Assembly: GCA_017745595.1 (NCBI GenBank)
Contig: WMBV01000005.1
Coordinates: 62,001 to 126,000, forward strand
DNA length: 64,000 nucleotides
Reading direction: 5' to 3'
Source: Bordetella petrii
GTDB taxonomy: Bacteria; Pseudomonadota; Gammaproteobacteria; Burkholderiales; Burkholderiaceae_B
The position numbers and the translations under genes were made by a program. Of the stretch, positions 1-8,198 are shown one piece after another. Below the pieces are notes generated by a model. The model did not search any database. It worked only from the letters and a program-made list of their open reading frames with translations, and was not told the origin of the DNA. Position 1 is the first letter of the stretch. Each line of letters opens with the position of its first letter.

Positions 1-42
1 GGCGCATTCGGAACCGTCGATGGGGATGAGAATCTTGAACAT
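1..42 (-). CDS. Universal stress protein (UspA family), N-terminal fragment
   Basis: Only the first 14 codons lie in the window. They read MFKILIPIDGSECA, the typical beta-1 strand and first loop of a UspA-family domain (hydrophobic strand, then P-x-D-G-S). The gene continues beyond the left edge. The ATG is at 42-40. An exact FNR-type dyad lies about 70 bases upstream at 110-123, which fits the common induction of Usp proteins under oxygen limitation. The family assignment rests on a short stretch, but that stretch is diagnostic in kind. Confidence 0.75.
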   Translation of the reverse strand, partial: MFKILIPIDGSECA

Positions 43-109
43 GGCTGCTCCGTCAGTAAATGCGAGTGAGAACCTCTATTTGAGGATAGCGGATCAGGCG
101 GGGTGACGG

Positions 110-123
110 TTGATGTATATCAA
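110..123. promoter_or_regulatory. FNR/ANR-type binding site
   Basis: The sequence TTGAT-GTAT-ATCAA matches the FNR/ANR consensus TTGAT-N4-ATCAA at every defined base. It lies between the end of the triheme cytochrome gene and the start of the usp gene read leftwards, about 68-81 bases before the usp start codon. Activation of usp under low oxygen is the simplest reading. No promoter was mapped. Confidence 0.7.
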
Positions 124-138
124 ATCTAACAAAGGCTT

Positions 139-1383
139 TCACTGCCGCAGCGCCCGCACCGATTCGGCGGCAAGGCCGGGCGCGTGTCCGCCCCAGCGGG
201 CCCGCAGATAGTTGGCCAGATCGGCCAATTGCGCATCGGTCAAGGTGTCGGCAAAGCCCGGCATGGCCTGCATGGCGGCGGTGCCCGGGAAATCCTGGGC
301 CTGGATGCCGTCGAGCAGCACCGCGATCAGGTTGTGCGCATTGGTGTCGCGCAGGGCAGCGCTGCCTTGCATGGCCACCGCCACGCCGGGCTTGCCTTCG
401 CCCTCGAAGCCATGGCAGCCCGCGCACAGCGCGGTATACAGGCCTAGGCCGCTGTCGCGCAGCCCGGGTTCGAGCGCGGCCGGTTGTATCGCCTTGGGCG
501 CGGGCGGCGCATCGCCCAACAGGTAGGTCGTCAGCGCGGCGATATCCTGCCTGGCCAGGTGCTGGGTGCTCAGGTGCACCACGGGGAACATCTCGTCGAA
601 TACGGCGCCTTGGGGCGCGATGCCGGTAGCGAACAAGGTATTCAGGTCGTCGGCGGTCCAGCCGCGCGCGGCCAGGCCCGCGGGCGAGATATCGGGCGCC
701 TGGATGCGGCTCAGCGCGCCGCCCTGCAGCGGCCGGTCGGCGTCCATCTCGCCCAGCATGCCGCGCGGGGAGTGGCATTCGGCGCAATGGCCCAGCGCGC
801 CCGCCAGGTAGCGGCCGCGCAGCCAGGCCGGCGAATCGCCCTGCGAGGCGTCGGGCAGGCTGTCTTCCAGGAACAGCCAGTTCCAGAACCGCACGCCGAA
901 CCGCAGGTTGTACGGAAAGCCCAGTTCGTGTTCGCGGTTGGGTACGGCGGCCGGCGCGATGCTGCGCAGGTATGCGTACATGGCGTCGCTGTCGGCGCGC
1001 GTGAGCTGCCGGTACGAGGTGTACGGCATGGCCGGGTACAAGTGCCCATCGGGCGCCACGCCGTCGTGCAGCGCGGCGTAGAACTCGTCGGCGCTCCAGT
1101 TGCCGATTCCGTGCTCGGGATCGGGCGTGATGTTGGTGCCGTAGAACTTGCCGAACGGCGAGGCCAGCGGCACGCCGCCGGCAAAGGGCGCGCCGCTTTC
1201 CACGGTATGGCAGGCGGCGCAATCGGCCGCCTGCACCAGATAGCGTCCCCGCAGCAGCTGGTCCTGGCCGGCGGCGATCGGCGGGTCGGGCGGCGCGGGC
1301 GCGTCGTCTCCCTGGCCGCATGCGGCCAGGGCCGACAACCCGGTGGCGGCCAGCAGGACGCGCAAGGCAAGAAAATGGGCCAT
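139..1383 (-). CDS. Triheme c-type cytochrome, lipoprotein, electron-transfer subunit of the Mo hydroxylase
   Basis: Protein of 414 aa. Residues 1-22 form a lipoprotein signal with the lipobox LAAC (Cys22), so the protein should be anchored in the membrane and face the periplasm. Three CxxCH heme-binding motifs are visible: CAACH (55-59), CAECH (near 200) and CAGCH (near 320). This is the pattern of the cytochrome subunits of membrane-bound alcohol and aldehyde dehydrogenases. The gene starts 2 bases after the [2Fe-2S] subunit stop and ends the operon, so it very likely passes electrons from the Mo/Fe-S enzyme to the respiratory chain. The ATG at 1383 is chosen because it begins the signal peptide. 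The substrate cannot be told from sequence. Confidence 0.9.
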   Translation of the reverse strand: MAHFLALRVLLAATGLSALAACGQGDDAPAPPDPPIAAGQDQLLRGRYLVQAADCAACHTVESGAPFAGGVPLASPFGKFYGTNITPDPEHGIGNWSADEFYAALHDGVAPDGHLYPAMPYTSYRQLTRADSDAMYAYLRSIAPAAVPNREHELGFPYNLRFGVRFWNWLFLEDSLPDASQGDSPAWLRGRYLAGALGHCAECHSPRGMLGEMDADRPLQGGALSRIQAPDISPAGLAARGWTADDLNTLFATGIAPQGAVFDEMFPVVHLSTQHLARQDIAALTTYLLGDAPPAPKAIQPAALEPGLRDSGLGLYTALCAGCHGFEGEGKPGVAVAMQGSAALRDTNAHNLIAVLLDGIQAQDFPGTAAMQAMPGFADTLTDAQLADLANYLRARWGGHAPGLAAESVRALRQ

Positions 1384-1385
1384 GG

Positions 1386-1934
1386 TCAGACTCCGGTGGT
1401 CAGTCCGGGTGTATTCAGCACCACGTCCTTGACCGCCTGGTGATAGCGCACATAGCCAGTGCACCGGCAGATGTGGTGGTCCAGCGCCTGCGTCACCGCC
1501 TGCTCGACCTGCGCCCGCTCGATGGGCTGGCGCTGCAGCCGTTCGACCAGGACGGTGGCGGCATTGACGAACCCCGGCGTGCAATAGCCGCACTGGAAGC
1601 TGTAGTGGTCCAGAAACTTCTGCTGGATGGGCGACAGGGCCACCACTTCGCCCTGCACGTTGCGCCGCCCATGCGCCTCGACCGTGCGCACCCGCTTGCC
1701 TTGAAAGAAATGGGCGCCGGTAATACAGGTGCGGATCTCGGTGCTGGTGCCGTCGGGCTGGTCCAGGATCACCACGCACGCATGGCAGATTCCCTGGCCG
1801 CAGCCCAGCCGCGCACCGGTGAGCCCGGCGTATTCGTGCAGGAAATCGATCATCATCAGGTTGGCCGGCACCTGCAGCGGGCCGATCGCCTGGCCGTTGA
1901 TGGTCAGGCTGAGAGGTTCGGTGGGGATGCTCAT
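1386..1934 (-). CDS. [2Fe-2S] subunit of molybdenum hydroxylase (IorA/xanthine-oxidase small-subunit type)
   Basis: Protein of 182 aa with the two-domain layout of the family. The N-terminal plant-ferredoxin fold has Cys45, Cys50, Cys53 and Cys70. The C-terminal helical domain has Cys115/Cys118 and Cys156/Cys158 (QCGYC and CRCTG), binding the second [2Fe-2S] cluster. It lacks a signal peptide and is presumably exported with the Tat-targeted large subunit. Its ATG overlaps the large-subunit stop as ATGA at 1931-1934, indicating translational coupling. It relays electrons from the Mo centre to the downstream cytochrome. Isoquinoline 1-oxidoreductase and periplasmic aldehyde dehydrogenase are the nearest described types. 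Confidence 0.92.
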   Translation of the reverse strand: MSIPTEPLSLTINGQAIGPLQVPANLMMIDFLHEYAGLTGARLGCGQGICHACVVILDQPDGTSTEIRTCITGAHFFQGKRVRTVEAHGRRNVQGEVVALSPIQQKFLDHYSFQCGYCTPGFVNAATVLVERLQRQPIERAQVEQAVTQALDHHICRCTGYVRYHQAVKDVVLNTPGLTTGV

Positions 1935-4720
1935 GCCAGGGCCTCCAGTATCTGCCCGGGCGTGACGGGCAAGGCGTTAAACCGGTGATCGATGGCGTGC
2001 GCCAGCGCATTGACGATGGCGGCCACGATGGGAATCATCACAACCTCGGCCACGCCCTTGGGCGGATCGGTTTCGGACAGCGGCGGCAGGATTTCGGCGG
2101 TCTGGCTCCATAGCGCGACTTCGCTGGCCAGCGGCACGTGGTAGCGGTTGAAGTTCCAGGTGCCGTCGCCCGGGCCGCCTTCGTAAAGCGGCAGGTATTC
2201 ATGCAGGGCGTGGCCTATGCCCATCGCCAGCCCGCCTTGCAGCTGGCTGGACACCAGTTCGGGCGAGATCATGTTGCCGCACTCCATCAATGAATGGTGC
2301 GACAGCAGTTCCACCTTGCCCGAAGCTTCTTGCACGGCCACTTCAACCAGCGCGCCCACGGCGGTGTAATACGTGACCGCCGCGTTATTGCGCTGTACGG
2401 GCGGGATGAACACCTGCGCGCGTTCGACCACGCGGTAGGCGCCGGCGCCCTGGCGCAGCGCCAGGCCGTCGAGCGGCAGGCGCCGCGGCTGCCCATCGAT
2501 CGGGAAGTCGGCTTCGGTCCATTGCCAGCGGTTGAAGCCATGCACCACCGCGCCCGTCACCAGGCCCATGTCGTGCGCCCGTTGCGCCAGCTGGGCCAGT
2601 GGCAGCGGCTGCATGCCCGCGCAGGTCAGGGCGCCTTGCCGCCAGCGCGCGTCTTCGACCCGCACCACCAGCGGAGCCGCCTGGCCGCCGCCCAGCCCGC
2701 GCCGCCAGAGGTCCAGCGCGGCGGGCCACAGGCCATGCAGGAATACCAGCCGCGCGGCCTCGCGGGTGGTGTGGCCAAAATAAAAAGCCGAATTGGTGGC
2801 GCTGGACGGCGAGGCATAAGCGGGCGTCCAGTCCGGATCGCGCGCCAACGTGTCTTGCTCTTCCTGGCTCATCAGGTAGGGGTCGCCGCTGGTGCGCATG
2901 GGCAGTTCGGACCAGTCGGTGACCGAGGTCAGCACTTGCGCGGCCGGCGCGCCCAGCCATTGGGCGCACAGCAAGGCTTGCGAGGTGCTCATGCCGGTGC
3001 CGATTTCGGTGCCGCTGTGGAACAGGCCGATGCGCCCTTGCGGATCGATCTCGACGCGCGCGAACGACGATTCGGCGCCGGTGCCGAAGTCTTTCTGCAC
3101 GCAGGCGAATCCCACGCCGTAGCGCCGGCCGGGATGCCCGGCTTCGTAATCGGTCTTGCGTTTGGCGCGTTCCGTCCACATGGGGTGGGCGGCCGCCTTG
3201 CGCAGGATTTCGTCGGCCCGCACCGCGCCGGCGGGCACCGCGCCCTGCGTATTCTTCATGCCCGACTTCAGCACGTTGCGCAGGCGGAACTCGATGGGAT
3301 CGAGCTGCAGGGCCGCCGCGATTTCGTCGATCATCATTTCGGTGGCGGCCATGCTCTGCAACGTGCCGTAGCCGCGCGCCGAGCCGGCATCGATGGCGCG
3401 GCTGGCCAGCGCGATGGCGGTCAGGTCGTTCTTGGGAAAATAGTAGATCGATTGCGCCGCCGTGGCGCCCACCATGGCCACCGACGGCGAAAAATTGGCG
3501 CGCCCGCCGCCGTTGGCTTCCAGGTGCCCCTGGAAGGCCTGCATCAGGCCCGTCTTGCGGTCGACCCCGATGCGATAGCGCATGCTGAATGCATGGCGCT
3601 TGAGCGAAGTCTGGAATTGTTCGTAGCGGTCGTTGGCGATGCGCACCGGGCGGCCATCGCCATACAGCGCGCAGACCACGCCGTAGAACGGCATGTTGCA
3701 GTGGTCTTTCGAACCGTACCCGACCGTATAGCAGGGGTGCAGGAACACCTTGCGCACCGGATAGCGGCCGGGGGCGGTCATCTCGACCGTGCTCTGCGCG
3801 ACCTCTTGCGGCGATTGCGTGGGCACCACCATGTGCAGCGCCTGGGCCTGGGCGTCGTACCAGCAGTTGGCGTTATCGGGCTCCAGCGCGGCCGTATCCA
3901 CCGACTGCGTCTGGTAATCGCGCTGCACGACCAGCCAGTCGCCCGGCGGCTGGTCCAGCTCGGCGGCGATGCGGGCGGCGTGATACATGCCCTGTTCGTC
4001 CAGCTTGCCGTGGTCGACACCGTCGGGCCATACCGGCAGGTGCTTGCGCATGGTGCTGGGAAAAATGGGCGCGTCTTTCAGGCTGGAATAGACATCGTCG
4101 TCGTAGCCGGTGGCGCCGCCCACGCGCACATACCGGAAAGTGCCCCAGGGGTCGCGCTGCAGCGGGCCGGTGTGCGCGCCGTAGCGCACCACGCCGTCGC
4201 GGAACTTGAGCTTGTCTTTGGCGTAGCGAAAACGCGCGAAATCGTGGTAGATCAGGATGGCAACCGCGTGGCCCAGGTAAGCGGGCGTCTTGCCTTCGGG
4301 CAGCAGCATGTCGTCGCCGTAGAAGGCCGGGAACGCCAGCTGGTCGCGCGCCAGGTCTTGCGCCGTGACCAGCCGGTCGGGCCGCAGGTCGGGGTCGAGC
4401 ACCGACAGGTCCAGGCCGGCATAGGCGCGGTCGGCCTGGTTGGCGCGCAGGATCAGTGCGTGCGACTGTTCGCGCGGCCAGTTGGGCAGGTCGCGCGCGC
4501 GGATGTCGCGCGCGAAGATCTTCGAGCCGGTGACCTTGGCGATGCCGTCGATGCGAAAGCGGGCACGCCCTTCGACGGGGTCCCATTGCACCGGCGTCAG
4601 CAGTTGCTGTTCGAACAGGGCGGCATAGGCCTTGCTGCCCAGCGGCGCAATATAAATAGTCGTGCCGCCGATGACGGCGGTTTTCAGAAAAGAGCGGCGG
4701 GACGGATTGGCAAGGGTCAT
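1931..4720 (-). CDS. Molybdopterin-binding subunit of xanthine-oxidase-family hydroxylase (IorB-like), Tat-exported
   Basis: Protein of 929 aa. A Tat signal with SRRSFLK at residues 7-13 precedes a hydrophobic stretch, so the folded cofactor-loaded enzyme should be periplasmic. The remainder has the two-part molybdopterin-binding architecture, with glycine-rich cofactor loops (GSARGYGTLQSMAATEMM; GTEIGTGMSTSQALL). The late segment PPKGVAEVVMIPIVAAIVNAL carries the Glu expected at the Mo active site. Organised with a [2Fe-2S] subunit and a cytochrome, it resembles isoquinoline 1-oxidoreductase and periplasmic aldehyde oxidoreductases. The start at 4720 is chosen because it opens the Tat signal. 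The XdhC and MobA-like genes upstream in the same operon fit cytosine-dinucleotide cofactor supply and maturation. The true substrate is unknown. Confidence 0.9.
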   Translation of the reverse strand: MTLANPSRRSFLKTAVIGGTTIYIAPLGSKAYAALFEQQLLTPVQWDPVEGRARFRIDGIAKVTGSKIFARDIRARDLPNWPREQSHALILRANQADRAYAGLDLSVLDPDLRPDRLVTAQDLARDQLAFPAFYGDDMLLPEGKTPAYLGHAVAILIYHDFARFRYAKDKLKFRDGVVRYGAHTGPLQRDPWGTFRYVRVGGATGYDDDVYSSLKDAPIFPSTMRKHLPVWPDGVDHGKLDEQGMYHAARIAAELDQPPGDWLVVQRDYQTQSVDTAALEPDNANCWYDAQAQALHMVVPTQSPQEVAQSTVEMTAPGRYPVRKVFLHPCYTVGYGSKDHCNMPFYGVVCALYGDGRPVRIANDRYEQFQTSLKRHAFSMRYRIGVDRKTGLMQAFQGHLEANGGGRANFSPSVAMVGATAAQSIYYFPKNDLTAIALASRAIDAGSARGYGTLQSMAATEMMIDEIAAALQLDPIEFRLRNVLKSGMKNTQGAVPAGAVRADEILRKAAAHPMWTERAKRKTDYEAGHPGRRYGVGFACVQKDFGTGAESSFARVEIDPQGRIGLFHSGTEIGTGMSTSQALLCAQWLGAPAAQVLTSVTDWSELPMRTSGDPYLMSQEEQDTLARDPDWTPAYASPSSATNSAFYFGHTTREAARLVFLHGLWPAALDLWRRGLGGGQAAPLVVRVEDARWRQGALTCAGMQPLPLAQLAQRAHDMGLVTGAVVHGFNRWQWTEADFPIDGQPRRLPLDGLALRQGAGAYRVVERAQVFIPPVQRNNAAVTYYTAVGALVEVAVQEASGKVELLSHHSLMECGNMISPELVSSQLQGGLAMGIGHALHEYLPLYEGGPGDGTWNFNRYHVPLASEVALWSQTAEILPPLSETDPPKGVAEVVMIPIVAAIVNALAHAIDHRFNALPVTPGQILEALA

Positions 4721-4773
4721 GGGCTTTCCTGGTAATGGCATCCACAGCCGGCGCGGAGCGCCGTCCCGCGCCG

Positions 4774-5793
4774 CTACGACGGCGGATCGGCTTCCAGGCG
4801 CGGCGCGCCATCGGCCAGGCTGCCGATGTCCAGGTATGACGAGGCCTGGCCGGTGCCCAGCGAATTGCGCACCCATACCAGTTCGGCCGCCACGGCCACC
4901 GCGATCTCGGCCGGCGTGCGGCTGGCGATGCGCAGGCCAACCGGGCCATGCAGCCGGGCGATCTGGGCCTCGTCGAGGTCGAACTGGCGCAGGCGCTCGC
5001 GGCGCTTGGCCTGGTTGGGGCGCGAGCCCAGCGCGCCCACATAGAAGGCCGGCGATTTCAGCGCTTCCAGCAACGCCATGTCGTCGAGCTTGGGGTCGTG
5101 GGTCAGGGCCACGATGGCGGTGCGCGCGTCGACGCCGATGTCCAGCACCGCGTCATCGGGCATGCTGGTCAATAGCGTGCAATGCGGCAGGTCCCAGCCG
5201 GCATGCAGTTCGGCGCGCGGATCGCATACCAGCACGCGGAAATCGAGCTGGATCGCCATGCCGCCCAGCACGCGGGCCGTCTGGTTGGCGCCGATGATCA
5301 GCAGGCGCCATTGCGGGCCGTACACCGAGCGCAAGATCCGGCCGTCGAAGTCGGGGCCATCGGCGGGGTCGGCCGCCGCCACGGTACAGGCGCCCGTTTG
5401 CAGATCGAGCGTGCGGGCCACCAGTTTTTGTTCGTCGATGCCGGCCAGCACGGTATCCAGCCATTGCGTGCCCTCCAGCGGCTCGATCACCAGGCGCAGC
5501 GTGCCGCCGCAGGGCAGTCCGAAACGCGTGGCTTCGTCGCCGGTGACGCCATAGGTGACCCGTTCGGGCCGGGCCGGCAGCCGGCCGGCCTGGGCGCGCG
5601 CGATCAGGTCGTCTTCGACGCACCCGCCCGATACCGAGCCGACGATGCGGCCGTCGCCGCGCAGCGCCATCAGGGCGCCGGCCTGGCGCGGCGCCGAGCC
5701 CCAGGTCTGGGCCACCGTGGCCAGGTGCACCGCATGGCCACGGGCCATCCAGTCGCGCGCCTGCTTCAGAACGTCGATGTCCAGGGCATTCAT
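4774..5793 (-). CDS. XdhC/CoxI-family molybdenum-enzyme maturation protein
   Basis: Protein of 339 aa. The N-terminal XdhC_CoxI domain has GSAPRQAGALMALRGDG followed by SVSGGCVE. The C-terminal Rossmann-like XdhC domain begins with LLIIGANQTARVLGGMA. Family members bind the molybdenum cofactor, help its sulfuration and deliver it to xanthine-oxidase-type enzymes. The start ATG overlaps the stop of the MobA-like gene (ATGA, 5790-5793). A 53-base gap separates it from the large hydroxylase subunit, so all five genes probably share one transcript. It is almost certainly dedicated to the adjacent enzyme. Confidence 0.92.
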   Translation of the reverse strand: MNALDIDVLKQARDWMARGHAVHLATVAQTWGSAPRQAGALMALRGDGRIVGSVSGGCVEDDLIARAQAGRLPARPERVTYGVTGDEATRFGLPCGGTLRLVIEPLEGTQWLDTVLAGIDEQKLVARTLDLQTGACTVAAADPADGPDFDGRILRSVYGPQWRLLIIGANQTARVLGGMAIQLDFRVLVCDPRAELHAGWDLPHCTLLTSMPDDAVLDIGVDARTAIVALTHDPKLDDMALLEALKSPAFYVGALGSRPNQAKRRERLRQFDLDEAQIARLHGPVGLRIASRTPAEIAVAVAAELVWVRNSLGTGQASSYLDIGSLADGAPRLEADPPS

Positions 5794-6449
5794 CGAGATG
5801 GGGTTCCTGTAGAGGTAGTCAGATCGGTGGGGACGTCGACGTCGTACAGGACGCCCGTGTCGTCGCATTCGACTTCCAGCGCGCCGTGACGCTGCAGCAG
5901 GCCCCGCGCGCCCGTGTCGCCATCGAGCTCGGCCAGTTCGGGCAGATAGTCGCCGCCGAACACCACCGGATGGCCGCGCCGGCCCTGGCACAGGGGCACG
6001 ACGATGCGGTCGCGGGCCGCGTGCCGCAGCACCAGGCGCAGGGTTTCGGGCCGCACCCACGGCATATCGGCCAGGGCCACCGCGCAGCCGGGCAACTGGC
6101 CGGCGGGCGCGGGGCGGGCCAGCAGATGGCGCGCGGCGGCGGCCAGCGATACGCCCATGCCGCGTGGCGCGGGGGGAGCCTGCAAAATGGAGCAGCCCAG
6201 CCGCGACAGCAGGGCGGGCAGTTCGGGGGGGCGGTCGGCCACCACCGCGATGGTGTCGGGCAGCGCGGCCAGCAGCGTGCTGGCGCTGGCCTGTGCCACG
6301 GGGCGCCCGTCAGGCAGGGGGGCAAGGAGCTTGTGGGCGGCGTCGCGCAAGGCGCGGCGCGCAGCCCGGTAGCGCAGGCCTTCGCCCGCCGCCAGCAACA
6401 CGCCCACGCAATGATGCACCGTCGATGTCGAAGACACTGTCCCTTCCAT
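5790..6449 (-). CDS. MobA-like molybdenum cofactor nucleotidyltransferase (MocA type)
   Basis: Protein of 219 aa from the ATG at 6449. A longer frame from a TTG at 6497 is possible but adds residues without family character. The N-terminus has LLAAGEGLRYRAA...K, the nucleotide-binding loop of MobA/MocA-type NTP transferases. ALADMPWV in the middle is the metal-binding aspartate segment. MocA adds CMP to molybdopterin, giving the cytosine dinucleotide form used by xanthine-oxidase-family bacterial hydroxylases. Being first in the operon with XdhC and the hydroxylase supports that role over the GMP-adding MobA, but sequence alone does not settle it. Confidence 0.82.
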   Translation of the reverse strand: MEGTVSSTSTVHHCVGVLLAAGEGLRYRAARRALRDAAHKLLAPLPDGRPVAQASASTLLAALPDTIAVVADRPPELPALLSRLGCSILQAPPAPRGMGVSLAAAARHLLARPAPAGQLPGCAVALADMPWVRPETLRLVLRHAARDRIVVPLCQGRRGHPVVFGGDYLPELAELDGDTGARGLLQRHGALEVECDDTGVLYDVDVPTDLTTSTGTPSR

Positions 6450-6521
6450 AACCAGGATCCGTGTCCGAGAGTAGGCCCGCGCGGCGGGCAACGTCAAGCG
6501 GCCGCGGCCCGGGCGGAAAGC

Positions 6522-7256
6522 TCAGTGGTTCACCAGCGCGGGGGCCTGCCGGTAGCGGCCGGCATACAGCCGGGCCAACTGCTCGACCTTGGGCTGGTCG
6601 TTGATAATGATGTACGGGCTGTCGGGGTGGCGTACCAGATAGTCCTGGTGATAGGCCTCGGCCGGATAAAAGCCCTGCAGGCTCTCGACCGTGGTCGCCA
6701 GCGGGCGGGCATAGGCGCCCGAACGGTCGAGCTGCGCAATATAGGCCTCGGCCACGCGCCGCTGCGCCTGGCTGGCCGCGAAAATCGCCGACCGGTACTG
6801 CGTGCCCACATCGGGGCCCTGGCGATTGTGCTGGGTCGGGTCGTGGGCCACCGAAAAATAGATCTGCAGCAACTGCCCATAAGTGATACGGCCGGGGTCG
6901 TAAGTGATCTGCACGGCCTCGGCATGGCTGGTGCGGCCGCCGCTGACGGTCTCGTAGTCGGCCGTATCGGCGCTGCCCCCGGCATAGCCCGACACCGCGC
7001 CGGTGACGCCATCCACATGCTGGAATACCGCCTGCACGCCCCAGAAGCATCCGCCCGCCAGCACGGCCGTGGCGGTCCGGGCGCCGTCGGCGGGCAGGTC
7101 GACGGACGGCGGCGCAATGCGAACGGCCGCCTCGGCGGCGTGGCCGGGTGCCTGCGCGGCGTACCACGCAGCGCCAGCCAGCAGGGCCGCGCCTGCCAGG
7201 CGGATGATCGTGGCGCGGCGCGACGCCGCGGCGTGGGGGGCAGAGGGCGTTTTCAT
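6522..7256 (-). CDS. msrA: Periplasmic peptide-methionine (S)-S-oxide reductase MsrA
   Basis: Protein of 244 aa. The catalytic GCFWG motif (Cys70) is followed by the conserved GYAGG and the Glu/Tyr-rich MsrA core. Cys70 is the only cysteine, so the enzyme lacks the usual resolving cysteines and must rely on an outside reductant or directly reduced sulfenate. An N-terminal signal or anchor (basic SRRATIIR, then a hydrophobic stretch to about residue 40) points to export, unlike the common cytosolic MsrA. It is the last gene of a five-gene minus-strand run and lies 22 bases after msrB. Confidence 0.92.
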   Translation of the reverse strand: MKTPSAPHAAASRRATIIRLAGAALLAGAAWYAAQAPGHAAEAAVRIAPPSVDLPADGARTATAVLAGGCFWGVQAVFQHVDGVTGAVSGYAGGSADTADYETVSGGRTSHAEAVQITYDPGRITYGQLLQIYFSVAHDPTQHNRQGPDVGTQYRSAIFAASQAQRRVAEAYIAQLDRSGAYARPLATTVESLQGFYPAEAYHQDYLVRHPDSPYIIINDQPKVEQLARLYAGRYRQAPALVNH

Positions 7257-7278
7257 GGTGGGATTCCGTTTGGGTCTA

Positions 7279-7782
7279 TCAAGAGGCTGCCGCCGTGAAA
7301 GCCAGGGCCACGCCGTTCATGCAGTAGCGTAATCCCGTGGGCCTGGGGCCGTCGTCGAAGACATGGCCCAGGTGGCCGCCGCAGCGCCCGCAATGCACGG
7401 CGGTGCGCACCATGCCGAAGCCGCGGTCGCGGGTGGTGCCGACGGCGTGCGGCAAGGGCTGCCAGAAGCTGGGCCAGCCGGTGCCGCTGTCGAACTTGGT
7501 ATCGGACGAGAACAACGCCTGGCCGCAGCCCGCGCAGGCATAGACGCCATCGCGGTGCTCGTGGTCCAGGGCGCTGGAATACGGCGGTTCGGTGCCCGCG
7601 TGGCGCAGTACGCGGTATTGCGCCGCAGTGAGCAGCGCGCGCCACTCGGCATCGCTGTGCGTGACGGCAAAACCCGCCTCTGCCGCGCGTGCCTGCCCGC
7701 GCACGCCGGCCAGGGGGCCCAGTATCCCGGCCAGGGCGGCACCGCCGCCCGCGGCCAGGAACAATCTGCGAGTCGATTTCAT
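7279..7782 (-). CDS. msrB: Periplasmic peptide-methionine (R)-S-oxide reductase MsrB
   Basis: Protein of 167 aa. A twin-arginine-like signal (STRRLFLAAGGGAALAGI) precedes the MsrB domain. Zinc ligands are seen as Cys83/Cys86 and Cys131/Cys134 (CAGC, CGRC). HLGHVFDDGP and RYCMNG with catalytic Cys154 are intact. The start at 7782 is chosen because it opens the signal peptide. Exported MsrB next to exported MsrA gives repair of both methionine sulfoxide diastereomers outside the cytoplasm. The gene sits between msrA and the methionine-rich MXKDX peptide gene, a likely substrate. Confidence 0.93.
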   Translation of the reverse strand: MKSTRRLFLAAGGGAALAGILGPLAGVRGQARAAEAGFAVTHSDAEWRALLTAAQYRVLRHAGTEPPYSSALDHEHRDGVYACAGCGQALFSSDTKFDSGTGWPSFWQPLPHAVGTTRDRGFGMVRTAVHCGRCGGHLGHVFDDGPRPTGLRYCMNGVALAFTAAAS

Positions 7783-7847
7783 GATCCGCTCCCGTAAAGC
7801 GCCGCGGCACCCGCAACGGCAGGTTCCGTGGCGACGCTGCCCTGTGA

Positions 7848-8150
7848 TTACTTCTTCATGCCGCCTTGGGCCGTATCGCCCCGCGACATGCCGTCCTGCT
7901 TCATATCGTCTTTGGACATCGGGTTCTGGGACATGCCGTTCTTCTTCATGCCATCCTTGGACATGCTGTTTTTCTTCATGCCGCCGGACGCCGGGTGGGA
8001 CATTTCCTTCTTGCCCATATCGCTTTTCGGCATCGAACTCCTGGACATCCCGTCCTTGGCCATGTCGTCCTTGTGCATGCCGTCGGCGGCATAGGCGCCG
8101 CCGGCCAGGGCCAGGCACATCCAGGCCGCGCATATCGTGCTTTTCTTCAT
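7848..8150 (-). CDS. Methionine-rich MXKDX-repeat periplasmic protein
   Basis: Protein of 100 aa. A Sec signal peptide (residues 1-21, ending AYA) is followed by a low-complexity mature part built from degenerate 4- to 5-residue units of the type M-x-K-D/N-x. The mature part contains 14 methionines in about 79 residues, spaced very regularly, and no cysteine. It matches the pentapeptide MXKDX repeat family of Burkholderiales, whose function is not established. Placement between exported MsrB and a YedY-like sulfoxide reductase suggests a sacrificial methionine pool. Binding of Cu(I) through the methionines is an alternative. Confidence 0.85.
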   Translation of the reverse strand: MKKSTICAAWMCLALAGGAYAADGMHKDDMAKDGMSRSSMPKSDMGKKEMSHPASGGMKKNSMSKDGMKKNGMSQNPMSKDDMKQDGMSRGDTAQGGMKK

Positions 8151-8198
8151 GGTGGAACCTCCGGACTAGTCGCGGCTCGGCCGCGGGTTGAAAATGCG

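Noticed and set aside
2294-4735. An 813-codon open frame on the plus strand opposite the Mo hydroxylase large subunit, and similar long antisense frames across the window
   Set aside because: These arise from strong GC bias at third positions. Their products have no recognisable domain and are low-complexity His/Arg/Gly/Ala sequence, while the minus-strand gene is clearly a known family.
6450-6497. A longer MobA-like protein from a TTG at 6497
   Set aside because: The extra 16 residues show no family similarity and an ATG at 6449 gives the normal length.
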